Part shown: piece by piece, positions 18,382-28,950 of the stretch
How the letters are laid out: each line of letters opens with the position of its first letter
How positions within the stretch are numbered: the first letter of the stretch is position 1
Assembly: GCF_001601815.1 (NCBI RefSeq)
Contig: NZ_LUKG01000013.1
Location: 30,023-74,970, forward strand
Source of the DNA: Flavihumibacter sp. CACIAM 22H1
Lineage (GTDB): Bacteria; Bacteroidota; Bacteroidia; Chitinophagales; Chitinophagaceae
DNA: 44,948 nt
Direction: 5' to 3'
Made by a program: the position numbers and the translations under genes
The notes under the pieces: generated by a model
The model's input: the letters and a program-made list of their open reading frames with translations, nothing else
What the model was told of the DNA's origin: nothing
Database searches by the model: none

Positions 18382-19722
18382 ATGCAGACGGCACCAAAAA
18401 AAGTCATCAACGGTTGGGCTATGTACGATTGGGCCAATAGCGCCTACAATCTAGTTATCACCAGCACCATATTTCCTGCCTATTTTGTTGCCATTACTTC
18501 TGCCGGTAATGGCAGTGGCGAACACAAGGTCTCTTTTTTCGGAAGAGAATTTGTGAATACTGCATTGATGGATTACGCACTTTCCCTGGTTTTTTTACTG
18601 GTAGCAGTTAGCTCCCCCATCCTTTCCTCCATAGCCGATTATCGCCGAAACAAAAAAGTATACCTGCGCTGGTTTAGCCTTATTGGTTCTGCCGCCTGCC
18701 TGGGTTTATTTTTTTTCACCCCCCAGCGCATTGAGCTGGGTATCATTTTTTTTGCGATAGCCGCCCTCGGGTACTGGTCGAGCCTGGTGTTTTACAACTC
18801 TTATTTGCCCGATATTGCTGCTCCCGAAGACCAGGACCGGGTCAGTGCCAAAGGATTTGCATTAGGTTATATCGGCAGCGTTACCTTACAGATAATCTGT
18901 TTTATCCTAATCCTGAAGCCTACTATCCTGGAAACCCTTTTTGGCATGGATCCCACTGATAAAACACTGGGGCCACGCTTCTCCTTTCTGCTCGTCGGAA
19001 TCTGGTGGTTCGGCTTCGCCCAACTAACACTTCGGGTGCTGCCACTTAGTAGTAAGGCAGAACGCCAGGCAAAAAAACACGTATTGATAAATGGTTTTCA
19101 TGAACTAAAGCTGGTTTGGACGCAGTTGAAACAGATAGCAGTACTGAAACGCTTCCTACTGGCTTTTTTTCTATATAATATGGGCGTGCAAACGGTTATG
19201 CTGGTTGCCGCCGGATTTGGGAAAAAAGAAATTTTTCCAAACCCGGAAGATGAGCCCAAATTGCTGATAACCATAATTTTAATTCAGCTCGTCGCTATTA
19301 TCGGCGCCATCGGGTTAAGCCGGCTTTCCCGGAAAATTGGCAATATGTGGGTACTCATCATTGCTGTCAGCATCTGGATTGGCGTGTGTATTGCCGGCTA
19401 TTATGTAAAAACCCAGACCCAGTTTTATATCCTCGCTTGCTGTGTGGGGTTGGTTATGGGAGGCATTCAGAGCATGAGCAGGAGTACCTATTCCAAATTA
19501 TTACCTCCCACCCGCGATACCACTTCCTTTTTCAGCTTTTATGATGTAACCGAAAAAATCGCCATTGTAATCGGGATTTTCACGTTCGGCTACCTGGAAG
19601 AACTGACCGGTAGTATGCGGAATTCCATCATTGCACTGGGCATTTTCTTCCTGCTCGGATTAATTGCCCTGTTTTATACCAAAAAAGCCTACGATCCAAG
19701 CCATGGAACTATACACCATTGA
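18382..19722 (+). CDS. MFS transporter (UMF1/ATG22-like)
   Basis: NGWAMYDWANSAYNLVITSTIFPAYF N-terminus, 12-TM pattern, MGGIQSMSRSTYSKLLP. Confidence 0.9.
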   Translation: MQTAPKKVINGWAMYDWANSAYNLVITSTIFPAYFVAITSAGNGSGEHKVSFFGREFVNTALMDYALSLVFLLVAVSSPILSSIADYRRNKKVYLRWFSLIGSAACLGLFFFTPQRIELGIIFFAIAALGYWSSLVFYNSYLPDIAAPEDQDRVSAKGFALGYIGSVTLQIICFILILKPTILETLFGMDPTDKTLGPRFSFLLVGIWWFGFAQLTLRVLPLSSKAERQAKKHVLINGFHELKLVWTQLKQIAVLKRFLLAFFLYNMGVQTVMLVAAGFGKKEIFPNPEDEPKLLITIILIQLVAIIGAIGLSRLSRKIGNMWVLIIAVSIWIGVCIAGYYVKTQTQFYILACCVGLVMGGIQSMSRSTYSKLLPPTRDTTSFFSFYDVTEKIAIVIGIFTFGYLEELTGSMRNSIIALGIFFLLGLIALFYTKKAYDPSHGTIHH

Positions 19723-20566
19723 TACGGGTAATTTTAAACTGGACGGGGGCGCCATGTTTGGCGTGGTACCCAAAACGCTGTGGAACAAACTTAACCCCGC
19801 CGATGAAAACAATTTATGTAGCTGGTCAATGCGCTGTTTGCTGGTACAGGACGGCAACCGCCTGATACTGATCGATACCGGCATCGGCACCAAACAGGAT
19901 GCAAAATTTTTCTCGCATTATTACCTGCACGGAAACGCCAGCCTCGATAGTTCCTTAGCCCATCATGGCTTTCATCGCGATGATATCACCGATGTTTTTC
20001 TAACCCACCTGCATTTTGACCATTGTGGAGGGGCCATTATAAGGGAAGGTGATCAACTGAAACCCGCATTCAAAAATGCCACTTACTGGAGCCATGCAGC
20101 ACACTGGAACTGGGCCATATACCCGAACGACCGGGAAAAAGCCTCTTTCCTCAAGGAAAATATCCTGCCTATTCAGGAGTCAGGCCAGCTTAAACTCCTT
20201 GAAACAGCTGGTAATTACCAGGGAAACAAGTTGGAAAAAATTGCGTTCACCGATAATTTCTCCATTCGTATCGTAAACGGGCATACGAATTCCATGATGT
20301 TGCCCCAGTTAAATTACAAAGGCACTACCATTGTGTACATGGCAGATCTTTTACCTTCTGCAGCACACCTTCCTGTTCCTTACGTAATGGCATATGATAT
20401 GTTTCCCCTAACCACCTTGAATGAAAAAAAGTCTTTCTTAAAAGAAGCTATTGAGCAAAATTACCTGCTCTATTTTGAGCACGATCCGCAAATTGAGCTA
20501 TGCCACCTGGTGCAAACCGAAAAGGGAATACGTGCCGGAGAAACACTTCCACTAACAGCACTCTGA
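19704..20566 (+). CDS. MBL-fold metallo-hydrolase
   Basis: DVFLTHLHFDHCGGAI (HxHxDH); MELYTIDTGNFKLDGGAMFGVVPKTLWNKL; ATG at 19704 overlaps the MFS stop. Confidence 0.93.
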
Positions 20567-20585
20567 GCAACTTATTGAAACTAAC

Positions 20586-21380
20586 TTATCGAACACTTAC
20601 CAGGCTTGATAAGGGGTAGCGAAGGTTGCGGTAGGACATCATATCCACCTTAACACTACCCACACTGATTGGGCTTTCTACCCGAAGCGGTATTTTATTG
20701 CCGTCATCACTTACCCAAACCGTCATTTTTTCTCCGCCTTCAAAGATGGTGCCTTTAACCAGGAGTGGCTTAAACTTAATAGCGCGAAACTTACCATACT
20801 TGGTTTTGATGGTTTCTTTGCCCATATACCGGATATACAGGTTATAGGTTTCATCATCCAGGAACATGGAAAAGGGAATTTTATCGCCTGGTTTGTATTT
20901 CTGAAAATCGATGTTTCGGGCGTAATATATAGAGCTTACGACATCCTGCACACAGTTTGGCACATTGAATGTACCATAATTGGTCACCGCTTTATTGGCT
21001 GTATGGTCAAAATTGACTGTTTGAAATTTCGTATACCCGCCTTCATATACGTTCCGGATAAACTTATGCGGCTGTAGAGAGGCGGTATCGATATACGATT
21101 CATACTTATCCCGCACTTTGAAAAAACTGTCGTAGAAACTATAGGTTTTACCATCGCCTACCACATGGTATACCGGTTTATTATTAAGGTTGGTAAGCCG
21201 CACGTTAAAACTGGCTTCTCCTGCTCCGATATACATGCCAGCCAAGGTATAAAATACTTTGAAGGTGACTGATTCACCATTGACAAAAGCAATATTTCGT
21301 ACGCCGCAATACTCATTATCCGCATCCAATCGGGTAGACAAGACCACTGTAGCCAGTATAAACAATACAAGTTTTTTCAT
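20586..21380 (-). CDS. DUF3108 domain-containing exported protein
   Basis: Signal peptide; GESVTFKVFYTLAGMYIGAGEASFNVR...KYGKFRAIKFKPLLVKGTIFEGGEKMTVWVSDDGNKIPLRVESPISVGSVKVDM. Confidence 0.85.
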   Translation of the reverse strand: MKKLVLFILATVVLSTRLDADNEYCGVRNIAFVNGESVTFKVFYTLAGMYIGAGEASFNVRLTNLNNKPVYHVVGDGKTYSFYDSFFKVRDKYESYIDTASLQPHKFIRNVYEGGYTKFQTVNFDHTANKAVTNYGTFNVPNCVQDVVSSIYYARNIDFQKYKPGDKIPFSMFLDDETYNLYIRYMGKETIKTKYGKFRAIKFKPLLVKGTIFEGGEKMTVWVSDDGNKIPLRVESPISVGSVKVDMMSYRNLRYPLSSLVSVR

Positions 21381-21381
21381 G

Positions 21382-22398
21382 CTAAATCTTTTCTTTGACC
21401 GGATTAGCTTTTATGAGTTTAATCCGGATAATCAGCAAACTGCCTAAAACAGCCGGCCCAATCAGGTTGATTAGCCAGATACCCAGCGCAGCTGCAATGA
21501 TGCCAAGCTGATTAGTACTGATCATTCCAAACAACTCCAGTGCCAGTTTACCCCTGATACCAATATCAGCCAGTGCAATGGTTGGAATAATTGCCATAAC
21601 CAGGAATTGCAGGCTGATTAACCAGGCTGCCACGCCTATCTGCTCCGTTACCCCAAAACATTGCAGTAGTAAGATATACTGAATAATAAAAACCAGGTAC
21701 CTCAGGAGCGACCATCCAAGCACTCTTAACAAAATTGTAACCGGTAAATCATCCACCACCTGCAAAACAGGCAGCAATTTCGCGGCGCCCGGAATTTTTT
21801 CTACCCAACGTACAATCCAGCTTATACGAAGATAAAGCAGGATTCCACAACCTGTCAGAAAGGATAAGAGCCATCCGAGGGCTGGTACCCATAGTTCCTG
21901 CAAATCCCAATGAGATGGCAGGTCAATTGCCTGATAGTTCGCATACCATATCCACAGGGCAATGGTGCCTGTACTCAAGGTTACCAGTACCTGGCTAAAG
22001 CTTCCAACGAGGGTGAGCGATATGGATGCCAACCGCTTACCCTCCGGAAGGTATACCACCCTTCCTGCATATTCTCCCATTCTATTAGGTGTGTTTACCG
22101 CAAATGCCAAGCCCGCTAAAATTGCCTTTAGCGCCGTACCTACAGATATACGATGTAAAGGCGTCACCAGTTCGCGCCACTTAATGGCTTCCAGTCCCCA
22201 GTTTACCACCATCAAGCCGATGGCCGCCAATAATTTCCAGGCATGCTGGGTTCGGAGGCTTTGTTGTATTTGCTCCCAGGTAGTGGCCAAATCGGGCTGC
22301 TGGCTGAGTTGCCGGTAAATAGACCAGCTCAACCATAGGAATATCAGCGGGCCCAACCAGTAGTTGAGAAAGATTTTAATATTTTTGTTTGGAAGCAT
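21382..22398 (-). CDS. Lysylphosphatidylglycerol synthase-TM/flippase-like membrane protein (UPF0104-like)
   Basis: Multi-TM protein with WGLEAIKWRELVTPLHRISVGTALKAILAGLAFAVNTPNRMGEYAGRVVYL typical of this family. Confidence 0.8.
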   Translation of the reverse strand: MLPNKNIKIFLNYWLGPLIFLWLSWSIYRQLSQQPDLATTWEQIQQSLRTQHAWKLLAAIGLMVVNWGLEAIKWRELVTPLHRISVGTALKAILAGLAFAVNTPNRMGEYAGRVVYLPEGKRLASISLTLVGSFSQVLVTLSTGTIALWIWYANYQAIDLPSHWDLQELWVPALGWLLSFLTGCGILLYLRISWIVRWVEKIPGAAKLLPVLQVVDDLPVTILLRVLGWSLLRYLVFIIQYILLLQCFGVTEQIGVAAWLISLQFLVMAIIPTIALADIGIRGKLALELFGMISTNQLGIIAAALGIWLINLIGPAVLGSLLIIRIKLIKANPVKEKI

Positions 22399-22419
22399 CC
22401 CTGTTAAAAATAATCGCTG

Positions 22420-22992
22420 TTGAAAAAATCACCACAAATAATTCTTGGCATTGATCCAGGCACCATAGTAATGGGATACGGGCTGATAGCTGTGAACGGC
22501 CAATCGTTGCAACTATTGCATATGGATGTACTTAAATTGAATGCCAAAAAAGACCAGCATATCCGTTTAGAGCAGATTCATCGCCGGGTTGCCGAACTTA
22601 TTCAACAGTACAAACCTACCAGTTTTGCTATCGAAGCGCCTTTTTTTGGCAAAAACGTGCAAAGTATGCTTAAACTGGGACGGGCACAGGGCGTAGCTAT
22701 TGCCGCTGCTATCCAGGCTGGACTGGAAGTTTGTGAATATTCTCCCAAAAAAGTGAAGCAATCTATCACCGGCAATGGAAATGCCGACAAAGACCAGGTA
22801 TGGGCCATGCTGCAGCGAATTGTTACCATCGAAGAAAAACCCGAATTCCTGGATGCTTCTGATGCATTGGCTGTAGCCATTTGCCACCATTATCAAACCA
22901 ATTCTCCTATACCCGGCCTCGGTACTGCTAAATCCAGGGGCTGGGAAGATTTTATCAAGAAAAACGAACATAGAATCAGGAAACCGGTCTGA
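22420..22992 (+). CDS. ruvC: Crossover junction endodeoxyribonuclease RuvC
   Basis: ILGIDPGTIVMGYGLI, FAIEAPFFGKNVQSMLKLGRAQGVAIAAA, SPKKVKQSITGNGNADKDQV, DASDALAVAICHH. Confidence 0.96.
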   Translation: MKKSPQIILGIDPGTIVMGYGLIAVNGQSLQLLHMDVLKLNAKKDQHIRLEQIHRRVAELIQQYKPTSFAIEAPFFGKNVQSMLKLGRAQGVAIAAAIQAGLEVCEYSPKKVKQSITGNGNADKDQVWAMLQRIVTIEEKPEFLDASDALAVAICHHYQTNSPIPGLGTAKSRGWEDFIKKNEHRIRKPV

Positions 22993-23395
22993 ACACTTCT
23001 GGTTTTTCCAGGTGTGCCAGTATTTTTTCCTGGGCCGCTTTTAATTCTTCAGGGCTTTGTTTAATTTTTGGACGGGTAAAATTAAGATCGTCGGCCGACT
23101 GTAATGGTACCAGGTGCAGATGAGCATGGGGTACTTCCAGGCCTATAACGGCCGATCCTACCCGCTGACAGGGAAATGCCTGTTCAATGGCTTTTGCAAT
23201 AGGTTTTGCAAATACCAGGATTTCAGCCAGGTAAGCATCCGGCACTTCATAAAACTTATCTACTTCCATTTTAGGCACTACCAGTACATGGCCTGGCACC
23301 ATTGGAAATACGTCCAGAAACGCGTAAAACTTATCGTTTTCTGCAATTTTGTAGGAAGGAATATCGCCGTTGATCAGTTTGGTGAATATGGTCAT
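22976..23395 (-). CDS. HIT family (HINT-like) nucleotide hydrolase
   Basis: MTIFTKLINGDIPSYKIAEND...AFLDVFPMVPGHVLVVPK...VPHAHLHLVPL (HxHxHx motif). Confidence 0.93.
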   Translation of the reverse strand: MTIFTKLINGDIPSYKIAENDKFYAFLDVFPMVPGHVLVVPKMEVDKFYEVPDAYLAEILVFAKPIAKAIEQAFPCQRVGSAVIGLEVPHAHLHLVPLQSADDLNFTRPKIKQSPEELKAAQEKILAHLEKPEVFRPVS

Positions 23396-24098
23396 CTTGA
23401 AGTAATTGAATGCAAATCAGCACCCAATGCCATCGTTATTTTAATATCGCGGGTTTCCCAGGTATCAAAAAAAGGCTGCCAGCGACCCATATTGTAGAAC
23501 ATTCCAAACACTTCATTTTCTACATTTTCCGTCCAGATTTCGTCCCTGGTCGGACATTCAACATGCGTCACCCTGCCCGAGGCATTAATGGTGACAACAA
23601 AGGTATGATTCCAATTGGGAATGGTATTGGCTTTATAATACGCCGCACTGAAATAATCTACCAGGTTCTGCGTAGCAAACATGTATACCGGGTCTATTTT
23701 CACCGCATACCAACGCTTGAGTTCTGCCAATTCATTTTGCCCGAACCCTTTTGGTAAATGATCCAGCTCTATCCGGAACGACTGTTCATGCTGTACAAAT
23801 ACACCATTAACAGGTTCATCTTTGTAGTAATAAATAAAATGTTCCAGGCTATCAGTGGGGGTTAAACGAACCAGTACGGTATCGCCTTCATTAAAAAAAA
23901 CTCGCGGCCCTACCAATTTATCATTCCGGTACTGGCACTGTAACAGTACATTTCCTTTTTTGTCAAAAAACAGCCAATCGCCCTGTTTGCGTCCTTGTTT
24001 ATCGATCGCATTCAGTTGAATTCATTCCATTTAATGGTTTTCTGCGCCACCGTAGCCAGTGGAAACAAAAGGACTAAGAACAGAATTCGCCAAATCAT
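23392..24098 (-). pseudogene. Exported MORN-repeat-like protein, disrupted by a -1 frameshift near 24012-24024
   Basis: ATG at 24096-24098 gives MIWRILFLVLLFPLATVAQKTIKWNEFN*; the next frame continues without start as QLNAIDKQGRKQGDWLFFDKKGNVLLQCQYRNDKLVGPRVFF... to a stop at 23392. Only the second frame is in the ORF track (23392..23916). Confidence 0.75.
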
Positions 24099-24115
24099 GG
24101 CGCAAAACTAGCCGC

Positions 24116-24170
24116 CCATTGTTACCAAACTGTAACCATACTATTACCGGAACGTTACCAAATTGTTACC
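24116..24170 (-). repeat. Five tandem 11-bp-phased repeats GGTWAYnnnnn
   Basis: Reverse complement of 24116-24170: GGTAACAATTT GGTAACGTTCC GGTAATAGTAT GGTTACAGTTT GGTAACAATGG. Confidence 0.9.
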
Positions 24171-26535
24171 TGCCGGGTGGTATTGTATGCAGGATGCGGT
24201 TCTTACCGGCCTTCAGCAACCGGGTTTGCGAACGTCTATGCATTTCATTTACCGGCAATTGCACCTGTACCCTGGTATCGGCGGGTACCTCCACCAGCAA
24301 CTCCAATTGATTGCCTGTTTTTTTCCATTCAACAGTCAGGGGCCCATTTTTTGTACCCACCCCTGCCTTCACCCATTCCAAGCGCCTTGTATCAGGCGCT
24401 ATTAACCAGTCTACCTTCCCTCCTCCTACTACGTCCTTTCCATTGTACCCATGCATTCTTCTGATCCCCGCCAACCAACGGAAGAAAAATTCTGTTACCG
24501 TACCAAACATGGGATGATTATGCGAAAACGTATCATCACTGTATTCCCAGTGCTCCCACAAACTGGTAGCCCCCCGATCCATCATGTGCATCCATCCGGG
24601 AAAGCCTTCTTTTGTAATAATATCATACGCCAGATCCGCCCTTCCATATTGTGCCAGCACTTCCAGTAAAAACCGGGTGCCAAAAATACCTGTACTCAGG
24701 TGACCGTCATTCTTTTCTATAATATCAGCCACCAGGTAGTCAAAGGCTTTTTTCTGTAAGGGTGCGGGAACCAATCCAAAATAAAGGGCATGTGCCTGGG
24801 TAGACTGGGTTCCGATTCCGACTTTGCCTGTACTATCGTTTACAAAACGTTCAATAAATCGCTGGCGAACCTGGTTGGCTTCCTTTATATAAACCATGGC
24901 TTCGTTCTTTCTCCCCAACTCCATGGCAAATTCCGCCAATAAAGAAATCGAATAATAATAGAAGGAGCTGGCACTTACCGACAAATCTTTGGGAGCAATG
25001 GACTCATGATCGCCTATGGTGGTATGTAGTAAATGATCAACCGCTTTGCTTTTTAAAAAATCCACCCATTTTTTCACCTGTGGATACTGGGCCTGCAGCA
25101 GCTCCTTTTTACCATAATACCGATACAATTGCCTCAGCAGTTCCGGGTGTGCGACCCCCCATTCCACGGGGCCCGAGCCGCCTCCATAGCCTTCATCTGC
25201 AATGCCTACAAAGGGCGCCGTTTCAGTAAAACCTCCATCCGGCCGGGCTGCATCTGCAAAATCCAGTACCGTTTTGGTATAAAATGCTTCCATATCAAAT
25301 AACTGAATAAACGATTCAGCGGTAGCAACAATATCTCCTCCATATCCAAGTTTTTCGCGATGTGGACAATCCGATTGTACACCAATGAGGTTACTTAGAA
25401 AGGTTCTTTTAGAGATGGCCAGCAATTCATTAAGCCTTGGGTCAGAGCAACTGAAACTACCAGTTTCCTGAACGGCAGCATGCAAAACAAGCGCCCGGAT
25501 GCCGGCAGTGTCAGGAAATCCAGGGTAACCCTGGATTTCCGCATAACGAAAACCATGGTAGGTGAAAGCCGGCCTAAACAGATCCTCTTCTCCGGAGCAG
25601 ACGAATATATCCTCCTGGTAAGCCGTATCGGGCGCACCCGGCCCACCTGTTCCAGCTGATTTTATTTGCCCGGCTACGCTGGTCATTTTATTCAGGGTTC
25701 TGTCAGAATACAGAAGCTCTCCGTATTGCACTTTTAAAATTGTACCTGCAGGTAACCGGGTTTTGACTTGCAGTACCCCGGTTTGGTTGGTTCCGAAATC
25801 AAGTAACCAGCCCTTGGTTGTTTGCCAGATCGCTTTGGGCGCAATTTCTTGCGCAATAATAACAGAAGGGCTCTCCTGCGGCTGCAGTGTGCCCGCGGGT
25901 GAAACCGCCTTAGTAGCTGGCTGCAGAGGCCTGTTCTGTTTTGCCACGCGCAGGTCGATCCATTCACCCAGGTAAATACTGTTTCTGCGGATATTGCTTT
26001 CTCCCACCTGCCAGGAAGGGTCAGTAGCAATAATTTCCTTGCTGCCGTCTTCCCCGACAAGTTCAAGTTGCGCCAATAGGGCAGGTTCGCCCACCGGTAA
26101 AACATCCTGCAGGTTAAACCGGCCAAATAAACGAAGCGGCAGGGGGTTATACCAACCATTGCCGACAAGTACTTCCAACCTGTTCTCCTTTCGGTTAAGC
26201 AGGCTGGTGATATCATAACTGCTGTAAAAGACCCGGCGTGCGTAGTCTGCTTGCGAAGGCTCCAGTACCCGATTGCCGATTTTTTTTCCGTTCACAGACG
26301 CTTCATAATAGCCTAATGCCGTAATATGAAGGGTAGCTGTACGCAGGGGCTTATTCAGCACAAACTCTTTTACAAACAGCGGTGCCGGATTTTCCTGGTA
26401 AGCCCGTTGATCCTTAAAAAAATGGGTTTGCTGATCACGGATCCAGGATGCCTCCCATTTTACAGGAATATTTTTCTGAGCGGTAGCTGTTATGCAGAAA
26501 ATAGGCAGCACCAGACAGGAAAGAAACAATCGCAT
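24166..26535 (-). CDS. Alpha-L-rhamnosidase (GH78)
   Basis: Signal peptide; LHITALGYYEASVNGKKIGNRVLEPSQADYARRVFYSSYDIT, QSDCPHREKLGYGGD, MMDRGATSLWEHWEYSDDTFSHNHPMFGTVTEFFFRWLAGI. Confidence 0.93.
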   Translation of the reverse strand: MRLFLSCLVLPIFCITATAQKNIPVKWEASWIRDQQTHFFKDQRAYQENPAPLFVKEFVLNKPLRTATLHITALGYYEASVNGKKIGNRVLEPSQADYARRVFYSSYDITSLLNRKENRLEVLVGNGWYNPLPLRLFGRFNLQDVLPVGEPALLAQLELVGEDGSKEIIATDPSWQVGESNIRRNSIYLGEWIDLRVAKQNRPLQPATKAVSPAGTLQPQESPSVIIAQEIAPKAIWQTTKGWLLDFGTNQTGVLQVKTRLPAGTILKVQYGELLYSDRTLNKMTSVAGQIKSAGTGGPGAPDTAYQEDIFVCSGEEDLFRPAFTYHGFRYAEIQGYPGFPDTAGIRALVLHAAVQETGSFSCSDPRLNELLAISKRTFLSNLIGVQSDCPHREKLGYGGDIVATAESFIQLFDMEAFYTKTVLDFADAARPDGGFTETAPFVGIADEGYGGGSGPVEWGVAHPELLRQLYRYYGKKELLQAQYPQVKKWVDFLKSKAVDHLLHTTIGDHESIAPKDLSVSASSFYYYSISLLAEFAMELGRKNEAMVYIKEANQVRQRFIERFVNDSTGKVGIGTQSTQAHALYFGLVPAPLQKKAFDYLVADIIEKNDGHLSTGIFGTRFLLEVLAQYGRADLAYDIITKEGFPGWMHMMDRGATSLWEHWEYSDDTFSHNHPMFGTVTEFFFRWLAGIRRMHGYNGKDVVGGGKVDWLIAPDTRRLEWVKAGVGTKNGPLTVEWKKTGNQLELLVEVPADTRVQVQLPVNEMHRRSQTRLLKAGKNRILHTIPPGR

Positions 26536-26596
26536 ACCGGTAGTTTGCTTGAAATTAACCTGCTTCTCGTAAAAAACTATCCTGTTCTATCGCGTA

Positions 26597-26632
26597 AAAA
26601 AAAACGGCCATCTTAAGGATGGCCGTTTTTTT
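26597..26632. terminator. Bidirectional intrinsic terminator downstream of greA
   Basis: AAAAACGGCCATC TTAAG GATGGCCGTTTTTTT. Confidence 0.85.
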
Positions 26633-26647
26633 ATTGCGCATCATCAC

Positions 26648-27121
26648 TTATGCTGAAATCTCTTCTACTTTAAATTTGAGAATACCAGCCGGGGCTTTTA
26701 CTTCGGCTACCTCACCTACGGTTTTACCCAGCAGGCCCTGCCCAATGGGTGAGGTAACGGAAATTTTACCGGCTTTCAGATCCGCTTCTTTCTCTGAAAC
26801 GATCTGGTAGGTCATGGTTTTTTTGGTATTCAGGTTAGACACCGTTACTCTGGTAAGTATAGATACTTTGCTGGTATCAATTGAATCTGCTTCAAGAATC
26901 CGGGCAATAGCCAGATCGCTCTCCATTTTTTTGATCTTGGCTTCCAGGATTCCCTGCGCCTCTTTAGCCGCATCGTATTCCGCATTCTCACGTAAATCTC
27001 CTTTTTCTCGGGCCTCCGCAATTGCCCTGGAGGCAGCCGGACGTTCCACCGCTTTCATATGGTGGAGCTCCTCTTTCATTTGCTCAAGAGTTTCTTTTGA
27101 CACATAAATTACATCTGCCAT
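26648..27121 (-). CDS. greA: Transcription elongation factor GreA
   Basis: ELHHMKAVERPAASRAIAEAREKGDLRENAEYDAAKEAQGILEAKI; SPIGQGLLGKTVGEVAEVKAPAG. Confidence 0.96.
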   Translation of the reverse strand: MADVIYVSKETLEQMKEELHHMKAVERPAASRAIAEAREKGDLRENAEYDAAKEAQGILEAKIKKMESDLAIARILEADSIDTSKVSILTRVTVSNLNTKKTMTYQIVSEKEADLKAGKISVTSPIGQGLLGKTVGEVAEVKAPAGILKFKVEEISA

Positions 27122-27140
27122 AATTAACCTCCTTTGGTTA

Positions 27141-27190
27141 AAAAGTAAAAAAAAAGAACAACGCCTTCAACAGAAGTGAAAGCGTTGCAC
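27141..27190 (-). terminator. Intrinsic terminator between the hydroxyacid dehydrogenase gene and greA
   Basis: Minus-strand AACGCTTTCA-CTTCTGT-TGAAGGCGTT hairpin followed by GTTCTTTTTTTTT. Confidence 0.75.
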
Positions 27191-27217
27191 TCAGATAGGC
27201 AAATATAGGGTTTTTAA

Positions 27218-28150
27218 TTAACCAAACAGTTTCTCCACCACTACTTCCGCCATCTTCAAATAAGCTTCGTGGCTGTATCCTGCAATATGCGGCGTAACCA
27301 ATACATTGGGCTGCGCACACAACCATTGAAGCGCCGCTTTTTCTGCTTCTGAATAGGTTGTGAGTTGTTCATTTTCAAGCACATCCAAGCCGGCAGCAAC
27401 TATTTTACCAGTTTCAAGTGCACGGATCACTGCACCTGTATCATGCACTTTTCCGCGGCTGGTATTTAAAAAAACCGGGTTACAGGCTAATTGATCAAAA
27501 AACGCATCATTGGCCATATGATGTGTTTCCTCCGTTAACGGTACATGAAAACTGATCACATTTGAATAACGGGCCACCTGCTCCAAGCTGGCTTCTTTAA
27601 CAAATCCTTTAGCAAATCCAAACCGGTATTTATCATAAGCCAGTACCGTAACCCCAAAAGGTTCCAACAGGCGGGCAAAAGCTCCCCCCGTATGACCAAA
27701 TCCTATGATTCCCACTGTTTTTCCACTGAGTTCTGTACCGCGGTTGGCATCCCTTATCCACTTTCCTTCGCGTACTTCTGCAGCACTGGAACTAAGTTTA
27801 TTCAGGAGCGATAAGAGCATTCCCAGTTCGTGTTCTGCCACGGCATTGCGATTGCCTTCCGGGCTGCTGACGCAGCGGATTCCTTTTTCAGCTGCAAAAC
27901 CAAGGTCTATTAATTCAAGACCGCTGCCTAAGCGCCCCACCCATTTCAAACGGTCCGCTTTTTCCAGAAGCGGGCGATCCAGCTTAATGCGGGTGGTCAG
28001 AATCAGCCCGGTTATATCACCAATAATTTCACCCACCTGCTCATAGGTTATAGCAGGTTGATAAATAACCTCAAAACCCAGTTTGCTTAATTTTTCATTC
28101 AGCCAGGGATGTACACCTGCTGTTATCAATACCTTATCCATTGTTTCCAT
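27218..28150 (-). CDS. D-2-hydroxyacid dehydrogenase family protein (phosphoglycerate dehydrogenase-like)
   Basis: [73 protein letters not shown]. Confidence 0.9.
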   Translation of the reverse strand: METMDKVLITAGVHPWLNEKLSKLGFEVIYQPAITYEQVGEIIGDITGLILTTRIKLDRPLLEKADRLKWVGRLGSGLELIDLGFAAEKGIRCVSSPEGNRNAVAEHELGMLLSLLNKLSSSAAEVREGKWIRDANRGTELSGKTVGIIGFGHTGGAFARLLEPFGVTVLAYDKYRFGFAKGFVKEASLEQVARYSNVISFHVPLTEETHHMANDAFFDQLACNPVFLNTSRGKVHDTGAVIRALETGKIVAAGLDVLENEQLTTYSEAEKAALQWLCAQPNVLVTPHIAGYSHEAYLKMAEVVVEKLFG

Positions 28151-28898
28151 TCATTTTGAACGTGAGTGCCGCAAACTCTTCCACAGATAACTGTTCAGCT
28201 CTTTTCTGAAAAACAGGATCCAGCAACATTTCAGGTGGAAACAAGGATTTTACAGCGTTGCGAAGTGTTTTACGGCGCTGGTTAAACGCCGTTTTTACCA
28301 GCAGGAAAAACTGTTTGCGACCAGCCATCACCGGTATTGTTTTCCGGGGTTGCAGTGCAATTACCCCGCTCATTACCTTTGGCGGGGGATTAAAGCAACC
28401 CGGTGCTACATCAAACAGGTAGGCTACATCAAAATAGGCCTGTATCAATACACTGATTACCCCATACACTTTGGAACCCGGCGGAGCGGCCACGCGCTGG
28501 GCTACTTCTTTCTGAAACATGCCTACTACTCTTTCCACTTTCCCTTCCCATTCCAACACTTTAAACAAAATCTGGGAAGAGATATTATAGGGGAAATTGC
28601 CAACCAGCGTAAAGGGGTCGTCGAAAGGGCAATCAATATCCAGGAAGCTCCGGTGAATCAGCTTTCCTTTCAACGCCGGGTAGGCCGTTTCGAGGTACTG
28701 AACTTTTTCTTCATCCAGCTCCACCGCCCTGAATGCTACCCCCTGCAGCTCCAACAGGTATTTAGTGAGTGCGCCACCGCCCGGCCCTACTTCCAGCAAG
28801 CGTTCAAAAGGCTGCTGCTGCAAGGCCTCAACGATCTTTCGGCAAATATTCTCATCCCGGAGAAAATGCTGACCCAGTGATTTTTTAAGCGTATACAT
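28134..28898 (-). CDS. rsmA: 16S rRNA (adenine1518-N6/adenine1519-N6)-dimethyltransferase
   Basis: [57 protein letters not shown] at 28896-28898 preferred over the track's 28910. Confidence 0.96.
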   Translation of the reverse strand: MYTLKKSLGQHFLRDENICRKIVEALQQQPFERLLEVGPGGGALTKYLLELQGVAFRAVELDEEKVQYLETAYPALKGKLIHRSFLDIDCPFDDPFTLVGNFPYNISSQILFKVLEWEGKVERVVGMFQKEVAQRVAAPPGSKVYGVISVLIQAYFDVAYLFDVAPGCFNPPPKVMSGVIALQPRKTIPVMAGRKQFFLLVKTAFNQRRKTLRNAVKSLFPPEMLLDPVFQKRAEQLSVEEFAALTFKMNGNNG

Positions 28899-28908
28899 AA
28901 ACTGGCGC

Positions 28909-28950
28909 AAAAATACAGTATTGGGCGCGGCCGCTGAATACTGTATTTTT
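28909..28950. promoter_or_regulatory. Perfect 14-bp inverted repeat with 14-nt GC-rich spacer in the rsmA/pdxA divergent promoter region
   Basis: AAAAATACAGTATT (28909-28922) ... AATACTGTATTTTT (28937-28950). Confidence 0.8.
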
